Shown here: piece after piece, positions 7,805-15,649 of the stretch
Layout of the letters: every line of letters starts with the position of its first letter
How positions within the stretch are numbered: the stretch's first letter is position 1
Assembly (NCBI GenBank): GCA_016790435.1
Contig: JAEUPE010000033.1
Span: 1-36,094 of the forward strand
DNA length: 36,094 nt
DNA from: Rubrivivax sp.
GTDB taxonomy: Bacteria > Pseudomonadota > Gammaproteobacteria > Burkholderiales > Burkholderiaceae_C
Reading direction: 5' to 3'
The notes under the pieces: model-generated
The model's input: the letters and a program-made list of their open reading frames with translations, nothing else
Told to the model about the DNA's origin: nothing
Databases searched by the model: none
Translations under genes and position numbers: made by a program

Positions 7805-8503
7805 ATGAACCCGACCCCCTCGCCCAACACGCCGCGGCCGCGCCTGGCGCCGTCGAACCCCCTGCACCGCGGCGCCCGGGCGGGCGCCTGGGGTGCGATC
7901 AGCACCGTGCTCAGCACCGGGCTCGTCGCCACCCTCGCCGCACTGTCCGTCACCGTGCTGGGTGCGTGCGGCGGCGGCGAGGCGGGCGATGAAGGCGCCG
8001 CTGCCACGGCGCCGGCGGCACCGCCGGCCCGCAAGGCGGCGGTCGACTTCGCGCTCGAGAGCGAGTACGGCCCCGGCGAGGCCCCCGGGCCGACGACGCG
8101 CGAGCAGCGCGAGGCCGCGGTGCCGGTCGCGGCCGCAGCCCCATCGGCCACCACCGCCGCCACCACCGCCGCCACGACCACCACCATCGGCGCCGCCGAA
8201 CGCGAAGACCGCTCGGCCGCGCCCGTCGACCGCCAGGCCCACACCTGGGCCGGCCGCTACATCAGCCGCGCCGTCGCTGAACGCACCCACGCGGAAACCG
8301 GCGGCAGCGTTGTCTGGGTCGAAGCGAGCTGCTGCGCCGGGCTCGACCCCGAGCTGCCCGAGCGCATCGCCTTCGGCATGCAGGCCGTGCTCGGCGACGA
8401 GGCGCCGCTCTACGTCAGCGGCAACGACCTGCGGCAGGCGGCGCGCCTGGCCGACCGCCTGGACGCGCTCGGCGTGCGGCGCGTCTACCTGGTCACGCCA
8501 TGA
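7805..8503 (+). CDS. Predicted lipoprotein with Ala/Thr-rich linker, function unknown
   Basis: 232 residues. A long basic N-region leads into a hydrophobic core and the lipobox LGAC, with the lipidated Cys at residue 55, followed by GGGEAGDEG, so it is probably exported and anchored. A low-complexity linker (TTAATTAATTTT) encoded by a near-perfect 12-base DNA repeat at about 8147-8180 separates the anchor from a C-terminal globular region. That region includes SVVWVEASCCAGLDPELPER and DALGVRRVYLVTP, vaguely like a small alpha/beta domain, but I do not recognise a family. The ATG at 7805 has an AAGGAG RBS. Its stop overlaps the next start (ATGA at 8500-8503), so the two proteins are translationally coupled. 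Confidence 0.75.
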   Translation: MNPTPSPNTPRPRLAPSNPLHRGARAGAWGAISTVLSTGLVATLAALSVTVLGACGGGEAGDEGAAATAPAAPPARKAAVDFALESEYGPGEAPGPTTREQREAAVPVAAAAPSATTAATTAATTTTIGAAEREDRSAAPVDRQAHTWAGRYISRAVAERTHAETGGSVVWVEASCCAGLDPELPERIAFGMQAVLGDEAPLYVSGNDLRQAARLADRLDALGVRRVYLVTP

Positions 8504-8823
8504 GCCGTCCGGTCGTCATGGGCCCGAAGCGGCCGCTCGCGTCCGGGCGCGTCACCTACCTCGTGTGCCTCGCGTGGGCCTTCAACCTCTTCGCCACCGT
8601 GCGGCTGCTGACCTACCTGCCGACGATCTGGGCCATTCACGAGAGCGCGGCGTCGGACCAGCACTCGCTGCTGACCTGGCTCACCTGGTGCGGCGCCAAC
8701 CTGACGATGGGCCTGTGGCTGTACGAGCAGGCCGACCAGCGGCTCGAGCGCGCGGCCCTCGTCAACTTCGGCAACGCGGCCATGTGCCTCTTCACCGGCA
8801 TCGTCATCGTGCTCTACCGCTGA
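8500..8823 (+). CDS. Small inner-membrane protein, function unknown
   Basis: 107 residues with about three hydrophobic segments: around VTYLVCLAWAFNLFATVRLL, LLTWLTWCGANLTMGLWLY and AAMCLFTGIVIVLYR. The ATG overlaps the lipoprotein stop by four bases (ATGA), so it is expected to be translated by coupling. The topology is compatible with a membrane partner for the upstream lipoprotein. No named family is recognised. Codon use is normal for the region, and the neat overlap supports a real gene. Confidence 0.7.
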   Translation: MSRPVVMGPKRPLASGRVTYLVCLAWAFNLFATVRLLTYLPTIWAIHESAASDQHSLLTWLTWCGANLTMGLWLYEQADQRLERAALVNFGNAAMCLFTGIVIVLYR

Positions 8824-8977
8824 GCGGCCGACTTCAGCAGCGCCGGCTTCAGGAGCGCTGGGAATGGCCCGCCGCCAGCGCGCCGGGCCCACCGGCCGCG
8901 CACCGGTGGTGAGCGGCCGCAGGCGCGGCGGCGCGAACACCGCCCTGCTAGCATGCCGCGACACCCTGGTGCGCGAC

Positions 8978-11900
8978 ATGACGGCGACGCCCGCTCCCGG
9001 CCGCAGCGCCGAACGCTATCGGTTCGACCGCTTCGAGTTGCAGCCGGCCGCGCGCCGCCTGACGGCCGAAGGCGCCGACGCCCGCATCGGCGCGCGCGCC
9101 TTCGACGTGCTGCTCGCGCTGCTCGAGCGCCCCGGGCGCGTCGTCGCCAAGGACGAACTGCTCGCCACCGTGTGGCCCGGCGTCGTCGTCGAAGAGGCCA
9201 ATCTCGCGGTGCAGATCTCGGCGCTGCGCAAGGTGCTCGGCCCGCGGCTCATTGCCACTGTCGCCGGGCGTGGCTATCAGTTCACAGGCACGCTGGAGCC
9301 GCTGGCGCCGGCCGCGCAGCCCGCCACGGCCATGGCGGCCGCAGCGCGCAGCGGCGTGCCACGTCCGGCGACGCCGATGATCGGCCGCGAAGCCGAACTG
9401 GCCGCGCTCGCCGGCCTGCTCGGCACGCACCGCCTGGTGACGGTGGCCGGCGCCGGCGGCATCGGCAAGACGCGTCTGGCGATGGCCTGGTGCCAGGGGC
9501 CTGGGCTGGGCGAGACGATCGCCTGGGTGGACCTCTCGGGTCTGGAGGACGCCTCGCTCCTGCCGGCCTCGGTGCTGGCGCGGTTGCCGGCGGAGAGCAG
9601 CTCGTCCAGGGCCGGAGCCGCGCATGCGGCAGCCGATGTGGAGGCGGATGCGGATGCGGCGGCAGATGCAGCAGCAGCGGCGTCCACCGCCGGCACGGGC
9701 GCACTCGCCCAGCTGTGCCAGGCCGTGGCGCCGCTGCCCCTGACTCTCGTGCTCGACAACGCCGAGCAGGTGGCCGGCGAGGTCGCCGCCCTGGCGCAGG
9801 CACTGTTCAGCGCCGCACCTCGCCTGCGGCTGCTCGTCACGAGCCAGGTGCCACTGCGCCTGCAATCGGAGCAGGTCTTCCGCCTGGGCACGCTGCCGGT
9901 GCCCGAGGGGCGTGCCACGCCGGCGCAGGCGCTCGCCCATGCCGCGGTGGCCCTCTTCGTCGAACGCGCGCGCGCCGCCGACCCGCAGTTCGAGCTCGTG
10001 GCAGGCAACGTCACCTCGGTGGTCGAGATCTGCCGCCGGCTCGACGGCCTGCCGCTCGCGCTCGAACTCGCGGCGGCGCGCGTGGCGACGATCGGCGTCA
10101 ACGCGCTCGCGGCCGCACTGGGCACCGCGCTCGACGCCGCGCAGGCGCACGCTGCGGCCAGCACGGACGAGTCCGCTGCGTCGGCCCCATCCGCAGCGCG
10201 CCCTGGGGGGTCAGGCGCGTCCGGCGCCCTGGGCGTGCTGGGTGAAGGCCCCCGCGACGCGCCGATCCGCCAGCGCACGCTGCGCGCCGCGCTCGAGTGG
10301 AGCCATGCGCTGCTCGATGCGCCGGCGCGGCGCGTCTTTCGCCGGCTCGGTGTCTTCGCCGGCGGCTTCACGCTCGCAGCGGCGCAGGCCGTCGTGGGTG
10401 ACGAGGGCGAAGCCGCGGACGACGCCGACGCGCCAGCGCTGGACGGCTGGGCGATCACGAGCACGCTGGGCCGCCTCGTCGAACACTCGCTGGTGGCCAA
10501 GGACGGCAGCGAACCGCCTCGCTTCAGCCTGCTCGAATCGGCACGGCTCTTCGCGCTCGAGCAGCTCGAGCGAGCGCGCGAGGCGCCGGCGCGGCGCGCG
10601 CGCCACCTGGCTTGGTACCTCGCGTTCGTGCAGCGGGTCGTGGCGCCGGAGACGGCGCCGACGCGCCAGGCGGGGCGCGCCCAAAAGGCGAAGGAGGCGA
10701 AGGAGGCGGACGGGGCGAGCGGAGCACACGGCACCGCCCGGCTCGACGACGGCGTGGCCGCGCGCATCACGCTCGAGTACGCCAACCTGCGCACGGCGCT
10801 CGAACACGCACTTGCCCCCGGCAGCGCGCAACGCGAAGCGGGTGCCGCGCTGGCCGTCGCGTTGCTGCCCTACTGGCAGCACATCGACGCCACCGACGAG
10901 CAGCGGCGATGGAGCACGGCGGCGCCCGCCGCGCGGCCGATACACGTCTCGGCGCCACACGCAGCCGCCGCAGGCGCACCCGCGGCGGACGACACCGCGC
11001 TGCGACTGCTCGAACGCCTGCGCACCGACGGCGTGCTCCGCGACGGCCAGCCCGCCGGCCTCGATGCCGCCACCGTGATGGCGCTCGCGCGCCGCGTCAG
11101 CCGCGACGAGGTCCCCGGCTTCGAGCGGGCCGTCGAGGTGCTGGAACGTGCCGTGGCGCTCGCCGCCGATGTGCTGGGCCGTGGCGACACCGAAGACGCC
11201 CAGGGCCTCGGCGCCGCGGCGCTCGATGCCTACGTGAGCGGCATGCTGGACGACGCCGCCCGGCACGCGCGCACCGGTGACTACGATCGCGGGGCCGGCC
11301 TGCTCGACGAGGCGCTCGCCGAACTCGATCACCGCGAAGCGGCGCAGCGCGAGCGCTGGCGACGCTCACGCCACGCGCTGCTCTCCGCGGCCCTGCAGCA
11401 GGACCTCGGCCGTCGCGACGCGCTGGCGGCGGCGCGTCGCATCGAGGCGTTGGCGGCACTGGATCGGCCCGACCGCCCCACGGCCGCGCCGTTCTTCCGC
11501 GAGCAGGAAGCGTTGTTGCTTGCCGCCGGCCTGCAGCAACGCGACGGGCCATCGCTGGCGGTGGCCCAGCACCTGCTGCGCCGGCGACTGCAAGCCGCAC
11601 AGGCAGCCGGCGACGAAGGCTTCGACGAGTGCCGCGAAGCCGGCCTGGCGCTGGCGCGGGCACTCAACCGCCTCGGCGCCATCGACGCCCTGAGCCCCGC
11701 TCCTGCAGAAGCACAGCGCCTGTGCCGCGAAACCCTCGCGTTGGCACCTCGTGCCGCGCACGCGCTCGACTGGGCCGCGCTGCAGCACGAACTCGCCGTC
11801 GCCCTGACGCGCATCGGCGAGCGAGCCGGCGACCCCGCCGTGCTCGACGAGGCGTCGGCCTGCTGCCGCCTGGCACTTCAGGAGCGCACGCAGGCGCGGG

Positions 11901-12868
11901 CCCCGCAAGCCTGGGCCGATTCCATGACGCTGCTGGCCCAGATCGAGCGCCGCGCCGGGACCCTCACTGCCGACTCGGCGCGCCTGGAGACGGCCGTGCG
12001 AACCGCGCGCGATTGCCTGCGGGGCCTTTCGCGCGCCGAGGCCGGCCGGCAATGGGCCAACCTGCAGGGCATCGTGGCCGGCGCGCTCGGGCTGCTCGCC
12101 CGGCGCGCGGGGTCCGCGGCGCGGCGGCACGAGGCCGTGGCCGCCTACCGTGCCGCGCTGGGTGAGCTGTCCTTCGACCAGACGCCCCAGGAGTGGGGTG
12201 CGATCCAATGCAACCTCGGCATCGAACTGGCCGCCCTCGGAGAGGCCGAGCCGGGCGCCGCCGGCACGGAATGCCTGCAGGCCGCCGTCGACGCCTACCG
12301 CGCGGCGCTGCGCGTGCTGTCGCTCGAGGTTTCGCCGGCGGGTTGGGCGATCGTGCAGCACAACCTGGGTGGCGCGTTGCGGCTGCTCGGCGAGCGCGAG
12401 ACGGGTACGCAAAGCCTGCGCGAAGCGGCGCTCGCTTTCGGGGAGGCATTGAAGCACCACACGCGCGAGCGCGCGCCCGGCCACTGGGCCGCCGGCCAGA
12501 ACGACCGCGCGCTGGCGCTGCTCGCGCTGGGCCGGCGCGAGGGGCGCCGCGAGCCGCTGGCGCAGGCAGTGGCGGCACTGCGTGACGCGCTGCTGGAGCG
12601 CCGGCGCGAGACGACACCGTTGGATTGGGCGACGACGCAGATGTCCCTGGCGGAAGCGCTCGCTGCCCTTGCCGAGCTGGACGGCGACGCCACCACCATG
12701 GAGGCGGCCGCGAACGCTTCCGAGGCGGCGCTGGAAGAGCTGACGCCCGAGCGCTCGCCGCTCGAACACGCCCAGGGTGTTGCGCTCGCCACCCGTGCTC
12801 GCGCATGGCTCGCCGCGCAGGCCCGGGCCCGAGCCCAGGCGGCCAAGCCCGGAGGGACCGCCCGCTAA
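8978..12868 (+). CDS. Giant winged-helix / STAND ATPase / TPR transcriptional regulator
   Basis: 1296 residues from the ATG at 8978. Residues 12-105 are an OmpR/CadC-type winged helix (YRFDRFELQPAARRLTAEG, IGARAFDVLLALLERPGRVV, then KVLG and VAGRGYQF). Residues about 135-460 are a STAND/NB-ARC-like ATPase: IGREAEL, Walker A GAGGIGKT (158-165), Walker B LTLVLDNAEQV (255-265) and LDGLPLALELAAARV. The remainder is helical. From about residue 930 it shows 45-residue TPR-like repeats with recurring W-A-x-x-Q and L-G-E-R elements. An Ala/Asp-rich insert (about 207-240) sits between the Walker motifs, and a second charged one follows near 570. STAND regulators use nucleotide to switch on ligand or partner binding by the repeat domain; the signal here is unknown. 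An upstream extension to 8864 lacks domain support. It converges on the PHA gene with a 4-base overlap. Confidence 0.85.
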   Translation: MTATPAPGRSAERYRFDRFELQPAARRLTAEGADARIGARAFDVLLALLERPGRVVAKDELLATVWPGVVVEEANLAVQISALRKVLGPRLIATVAGRGYQFTGTLEPLAPAAQPATAMAAAARSGVPRPATPMIGREAELAALAGLLGTHRLVTVAGAGGIGKTRLAMAWCQGPGLGETIAWVDLSGLEDASLLPASVLARLPAESSSSRAGAAHAAADVEADADAAADAAAAASTAGTGALAQLCQAVAPLPLTLVLDNAEQVAGEVAALAQALFSAAPRLRLLVTSQVPLRLQSEQVFRLGTLPVPEGRATPAQALAHAAVALFVERARAADPQFELVAGNVTSVVEICRRLDGLPLALELAAARVATIGVNALAAALGTALDAAQAHAAASTDESAASAPSAARPGGSGASGALGVLGEGPRDAPIRQRTLRAALEWSHALLDAPARRVFRRLGVFAGGFTLAAAQAVVGDEGEAADDADAPALDGWAITSTLGRLVEHSLVAKDGSEPPRFSLLESARLFALEQLERAREAPARRARHLAWYLAFVQRVVAPETAPTRQAGRAQKAKEAKEADGASGAHGTARLDDGVAARITLEYANLRTALEHALAPGSAQREAGAALAVALLPYWQHIDATDEQRRWSTAAPAARPIHVSAPHAAAAGAPAADDTALRLLERLRTDGVLRDGQPAGLDAATVMALARRVSRDEVPGFERAVEVLERAVALAADVLGRGDTEDAQGLGAAALDAYVSGMLDDAARHARTGDYDRGAGLLDEALAELDHREAAQRERWRRSRHALLSAALQQDLGRRDALAAARRIEALAALDRPDRPTAAPFFREQEALLLAAGLQQRDGPSLAVAQHLLRRRLQAAQAAGDEGFDECREAGLALARALNRLGAIDALSPAPAEAQRLCRETLALAPRAAHALDWAALQHELAVALTRIGERAGDPAVLDEASACCRLALQERTQARAPQAWADSMTLLAQIERRAGTLTADSARLETAVRTARDCLRGLSRAEAGRQWANLQGIVAGALGLLARRAGSAARRHEAVAAYRAALGELSFDQTPQEWGAIQCNLGIELAALGEAEPGAAGTECLQAAVDAYRAALRVLSLEVSPAGWAIVQHNLGGALRLLGERETGTQSLREAALAFGEALKHHTRERAPGHWAAGQNDRALALLALGRREGRREPLAQAVAALRDALLERRRETTPLDWATTQMSLAEALAALAELDGDATTMEAAANASEAALEELTPERSPLEHAQGVALATRARAWLAAQARARAQAAKPGGTAR

Positions 12869-13221
12869 CGCTTCTTCGCCGCCGCCTTGGCGGGCGCCTT
12901 GGCGGCCGCCTTCTTCGCTCCACCGGCCCCGCCCTTGGCGAGCAGGTCGTCCAGCGTCTTCTCGATCTCGCCCTCGATCGTCCTGGAGAAGGCGCCGAGC
13001 AGGAAGCCGAGCTTCGCGTCGAGGTCGAAGTGGTCGGCCGCCACCACGAGGCGGCCGCTGACGCCGCTGCGCGTGAACTCCACGGTGTCGGAGTACTCGC
13101 CTTCGATCACGGTGCACTCCATGTCGAACTTCTTCTCGGCGTCTTCGGCCCACTTCCAGGCGATCTTGCGCGCCTTCTCGAGGCCGAGGTCGTGTTCACG
13201 GTGGATGCGCAGGTCGGGCAT
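12865..13221 (-). CDS. Polyhydroxyalkanoic acid system family protein
   Basis: 118 residues beginning MPDLRIHREHDLGLEKARKI and containing WAEDAEKKFDMECTVIEGEY and RLVVAADHFDLDAKLGFLLG, then FSRTIEGEIEKTLDDLLAKG. This matches the PHA_gran_rgn (PF09650) family of small proteins associated with polyhydroxyalkanoate granules or their regulation. The C-terminus is a Lys/Ala-rich tail (AKKAAAKAPAKAAAKKR), like the phasin and histone-H1-like tails that can contact nucleic acid. The ATG at 13221 matches the family N-terminus; a longer reading to 13509 is non-coding. No phaC, phaA or phaB lies in this window. The stop overlaps the end of the converging regulator gene. Confidence 0.85.
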   Translation of the reverse strand: MPDLRIHREHDLGLEKARKIAWKWAEDAEKKFDMECTVIEGEYSDTVEFTRSGVSGRLVVAADHFDLDAKLGFLLGAFSRTIEGEIEKTLDDLLAKGGAGGAKKAAAKAPAKAAAKKR

Positions 13222-13349
13222 GCTCGGCGCCTTGCAGGTGGATGCGACGCCGGCAGTGTGACATGCCTGCGCACCGGGTCGACACCAGCCGCTTCGACCC
13301 AAGGCGCCACAACGCTGCCCGTGTCGAGAGCGTGGCCGCCGCGCCGCGG

Positions 13350-14474
13350 CTAGCGCACGAAGCGCCCTTCGTGGCTCACCTGCACCAGTTCGACGAAACG
13401 CGAGCCGGTGGCATCGCCGCTCGTGAAGTCGAGCGACATGCCGGCCAGCCGCAGCTTCAGCGCGCGCATCGTGGCGTGAAAGCGCGCGCGCGTGAGATCC
13501 CGTCCGCAACGGTTCAGCGCCTCCACCAGCACGCGCCCGTTGATGTAGCCCTCGAAGCTGTAGTAGCCGACGGGCACCTTGGCGGCTTCAGCGAGCTGCC
13601 GGTACTGCGCCACCAGCGCATCGGCCTGGCCCCACGGGTAGGGCACGACTTGCGAGATCGCGAGCCCGCGCGAGCGCGGGCCGGCCACCTTGAACACCAC
13701 CTCGCCGGCGACGATCGACATGCCGTAGAAGGAGGGGTACCAGCCCAGCGCCCAGCTGGCCTTCATCAACTCGCCCGGCAGCACGCCGCCCAGGTACATC
13801 AGCACTGCCTGCGGGCGGTCTGCCGAGAGCGCCTTGGCGGCCGCGGCCGCGTTGCTCGCATCGCCCTTCACGGCCGCCACCGCGGCCGGGGCGAGCCGGT
13901 GCAGCGCCAGCGCGGCGCCGATCAGCGCCTGCGCCTCCTGCCCGCCCGGGTTGTCGAGCACGGCCACGCCGATGCGCGTAATGCCGATCGTCACCAGGTG
14001 CTCCACGAGCGCCTGCGCTTCCCGCCCCGAGGTCGCGCGCAAGAAATAGGCAGCGCCCTTGACCTTGGCACGCGCCGAGTCGGCCACGGCGTAGCCGGCC
14101 AGCGCCGGCGCGCCGCTGGTCAACAGCAGCTCGGCCGTGGCCGCCGTGGTGGCCGAGCCCACGCAGCCGAAGAAGCCGAACACGCCTTCGCGTTCGAGCA
14201 GCTGGCGCACATTGGCCACCGCCTTGGGCGGCTGCAGTTCGTCGTCGAGCGAGACGATGCGCACGCGCCGGCCGTGCACGCCACCGGCGCGCGCCGCCTC
14301 GGCGAACGCGAGCTGCGCTCCGGTGACCATGACGTTGATCTGGTGGCCGAGCGGGCCGCTCAGGATGCCCGTCTGGCCGAACACCACCTCGTCATTGCCG
14401 ACGCCGGCTTGAGCGCGCACTCTGGGCACGAAGGCCGCGCCGGCGGCCAGGGACACGATCTGTCTGCGCTTCAC
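13350..14474 (-). CDS. ABC-type periplasmic binding protein (Peripla_BP_6), orphan
   Basis: 374 residues of the branched-chain amino acid/amide binding protein type. The N-terminal signal begins MKRRQIVSLAAGAAFVP with cleavage after RAQA, and the twin arginine plus alanine-rich core makes a Tat signal possible. Mature features are VVFGQTGILSGPLG, the ligand-pocket region FGFFGCVGSATTAA, and VPYPWGQADALVAQY near the hinge. The GTG start at 14474 has a GAGGGGGAGG RBS. It lies 49 bases after the aminopeptidase gene on the same strand. No permease or ATPase gene is nearby, so it either serves a transporter encoded elsewhere or works as a sensor ligand-binder, like its paralogues at 18034 and 21899. 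The ligand cannot be read from the sequence. Confidence 0.85.
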   Translation of the reverse strand: MKRRQIVSLAAGAAFVPRVRAQAGVGNDEVVFGQTGILSGPLGHQINVMVTGAQLAFAEAARAGGVHGRRVRIVSLDDELQPPKAVANVRQLLEREGVFGFFGCVGSATTAATAELLLTSGAPALAGYAVADSARAKVKGAAYFLRATSGREAQALVEHLVTIGITRIGVAVLDNPGGQEAQALIGAALALHRLAPAAVAAVKGDASNAAAAAKALSADRPQAVLMYLGGVLPGELMKASWALGWYPSFYGMSIVAGEVVFKVAGPRSRGLAISQVVPYPWGQADALVAQYRQLAEAAKVPVGYYSFEGYINGRVLVEALNRCGRDLTRARFHATMRALKLRLAGMSLDFTSGDATGSRFVELVQVSHEGRFVR

Positions 14475-14523
14475 TGAATGCCTCCCCCTCTTGAAACGGC
14501 TTCATTCGGCCAGCTGGCCCGGC

Positions 14524-15642
14524 TCAGCGCGGCGGCGTCACCGCGACAGGGCCGGACGACAGCGCCGCGCGCCGCTCCGCCTTGGGCAGCGCGGCCAGCC
14601 GCTTCACTTCGGCGTAGAAGCGCTCGAAGTCGCGCCCCTGCCTTTCGAACAGCCGCTCGAACTGCGGCACCAACTCGTTGTAGGCCGCCTGCACGCCGAG
14701 CGAAGCATTGTTGGCGCGCGCGAACCAGCCGTCGTAACCGTTGAAGCCGCCCCAGCGCGAGGCCTTCACCTGTTCGTACTCGGCGCGCATCGCCGCCAGC
14801 AGCCCGGCCTTGCGCTCGCGCTTCTCGGCTTCGGTGATGGCACTCGCGTAGAGCGTCACGAGGCTCTCGCGCGTGCGCTGCGTGAGGGCGCGGAAGTCGG
14901 TGCGCCGCTGTGCGGCCTCGACGTCGGCCTGCCGCACCTCGGGCGTCGCGAACTTCTCCAGCCAGCGCTGGCCGCCGATGCGCTCCACGGCGACGGCGAA
15001 GCTCTCGTTGAACGTCGTGTCGTCGTCGGCGTAGGCGATCTGGTGCGAGAGCTCGTGGAAGATGAGCCTCGCCAGCTCGCCCTCGCCCCAGAAGATGAAC
15101 GTGTTGAGCAGCGGGTCGCCGCCCATCCAGTTGGTGCGTCCGAGCGTGCTGTAGGCCGGCACGCCGTAGACGTTGACGTCCAGGCCCTGCGCGCGCAACT
15201 CGGCGGCCAGCGCATCGGCGCCGGTGCGGTCGAAGTAGCCACGGTATCCGACGCAGCCCACGACCGGGAAGCACCAGGTCTTCAGCGTCAGCGAGAGCTC
15301 CGGCGTCGCCACCACGTTCCACACCACGGCACCGCGACCGAGGTCGGCATAGCGCCGGTAGCTCGCGTTCTCGGGCAGCTTCAGCTCCTGCACCGCGAAG
15401 TCGCGCATGCGCTGCGAGAGCTGCAGACGCTCGCGCAGGCGCGGCTCGGTGCCCTCGGCTTCGATCCATCCGGGCACGGCACGCGCCTTGGTGACGATCT
15501 CGAGGTGCCCACCCACGGCCTGTGCGTAGTAGCCAAGCGTGCCGCAGCCGCTCGTCAGGCACACCGTGCCCGCGGCCAGCACCACCAGCCCCACCACGCC
15601 AGCCGCCGCCATGAGTGCGATCTGCTTGCCGGTCAGGCGCAC
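14524..15642 (-). CDS. Predicted aminopeptidase lipoprotein (PF10023-type)
   Basis: 372 residues from GTG at 15642, with a membrane-like signal ending in lipobox LTSGC (Cys33) and then GTLGYYAQAVGGHLEI. The zinc-peptidase signature HELSHQ (196-201) is followed by FNESFA (211-216), giving the HExxH-like pair and downstream Glu expected for this family. NASYRRYADLGRGAVVWNVV and TWCFPVVGCVGYRGYF are family blocks. The start is ambiguous: GTG at 15684 (overlapping the preceding gene) and ATG at 15612 are alternatives. 15642 is preferred because it lies 7 bases after the preceding stop and gives a normal signal length. It follows the molybdopterin oxidoreductase and precedes the binding protein. 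Envelope-facing peptide cleavage is the family role; the substrate is unknown. Confidence 0.85.
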   Translation of the reverse strand: MRLTGKQIALMAAAGVVGLVVLAAGTVCLTSGCGTLGYYAQAVGGHLEIVTKARAVPGWIEAEGTEPRLRERLQLSQRMRDFAVQELKLPENASYRRYADLGRGAVVWNVVATPELSLTLKTWCFPVVGCVGYRGYFDRTGADALAAELRAQGLDVNVYGVPAYSTLGRTNWMGGDPLLNTFIFWGEGELARLIFHELSHQIAYADDDTTFNESFAVAVERIGGQRWLEKFATPEVRQADVEAAQRRTDFRALTQRTRESLVTLYASAITEAEKRERKAGLLAAMRAEYEQVKASRWGGFNGYDGWFARANNASLGVQAAYNELVPQFERLFERQGRDFERFYAEVKRLAALPKAERRAALSSGPVAVTPPR

Positions 15643-15649
15643 GTCGCGG

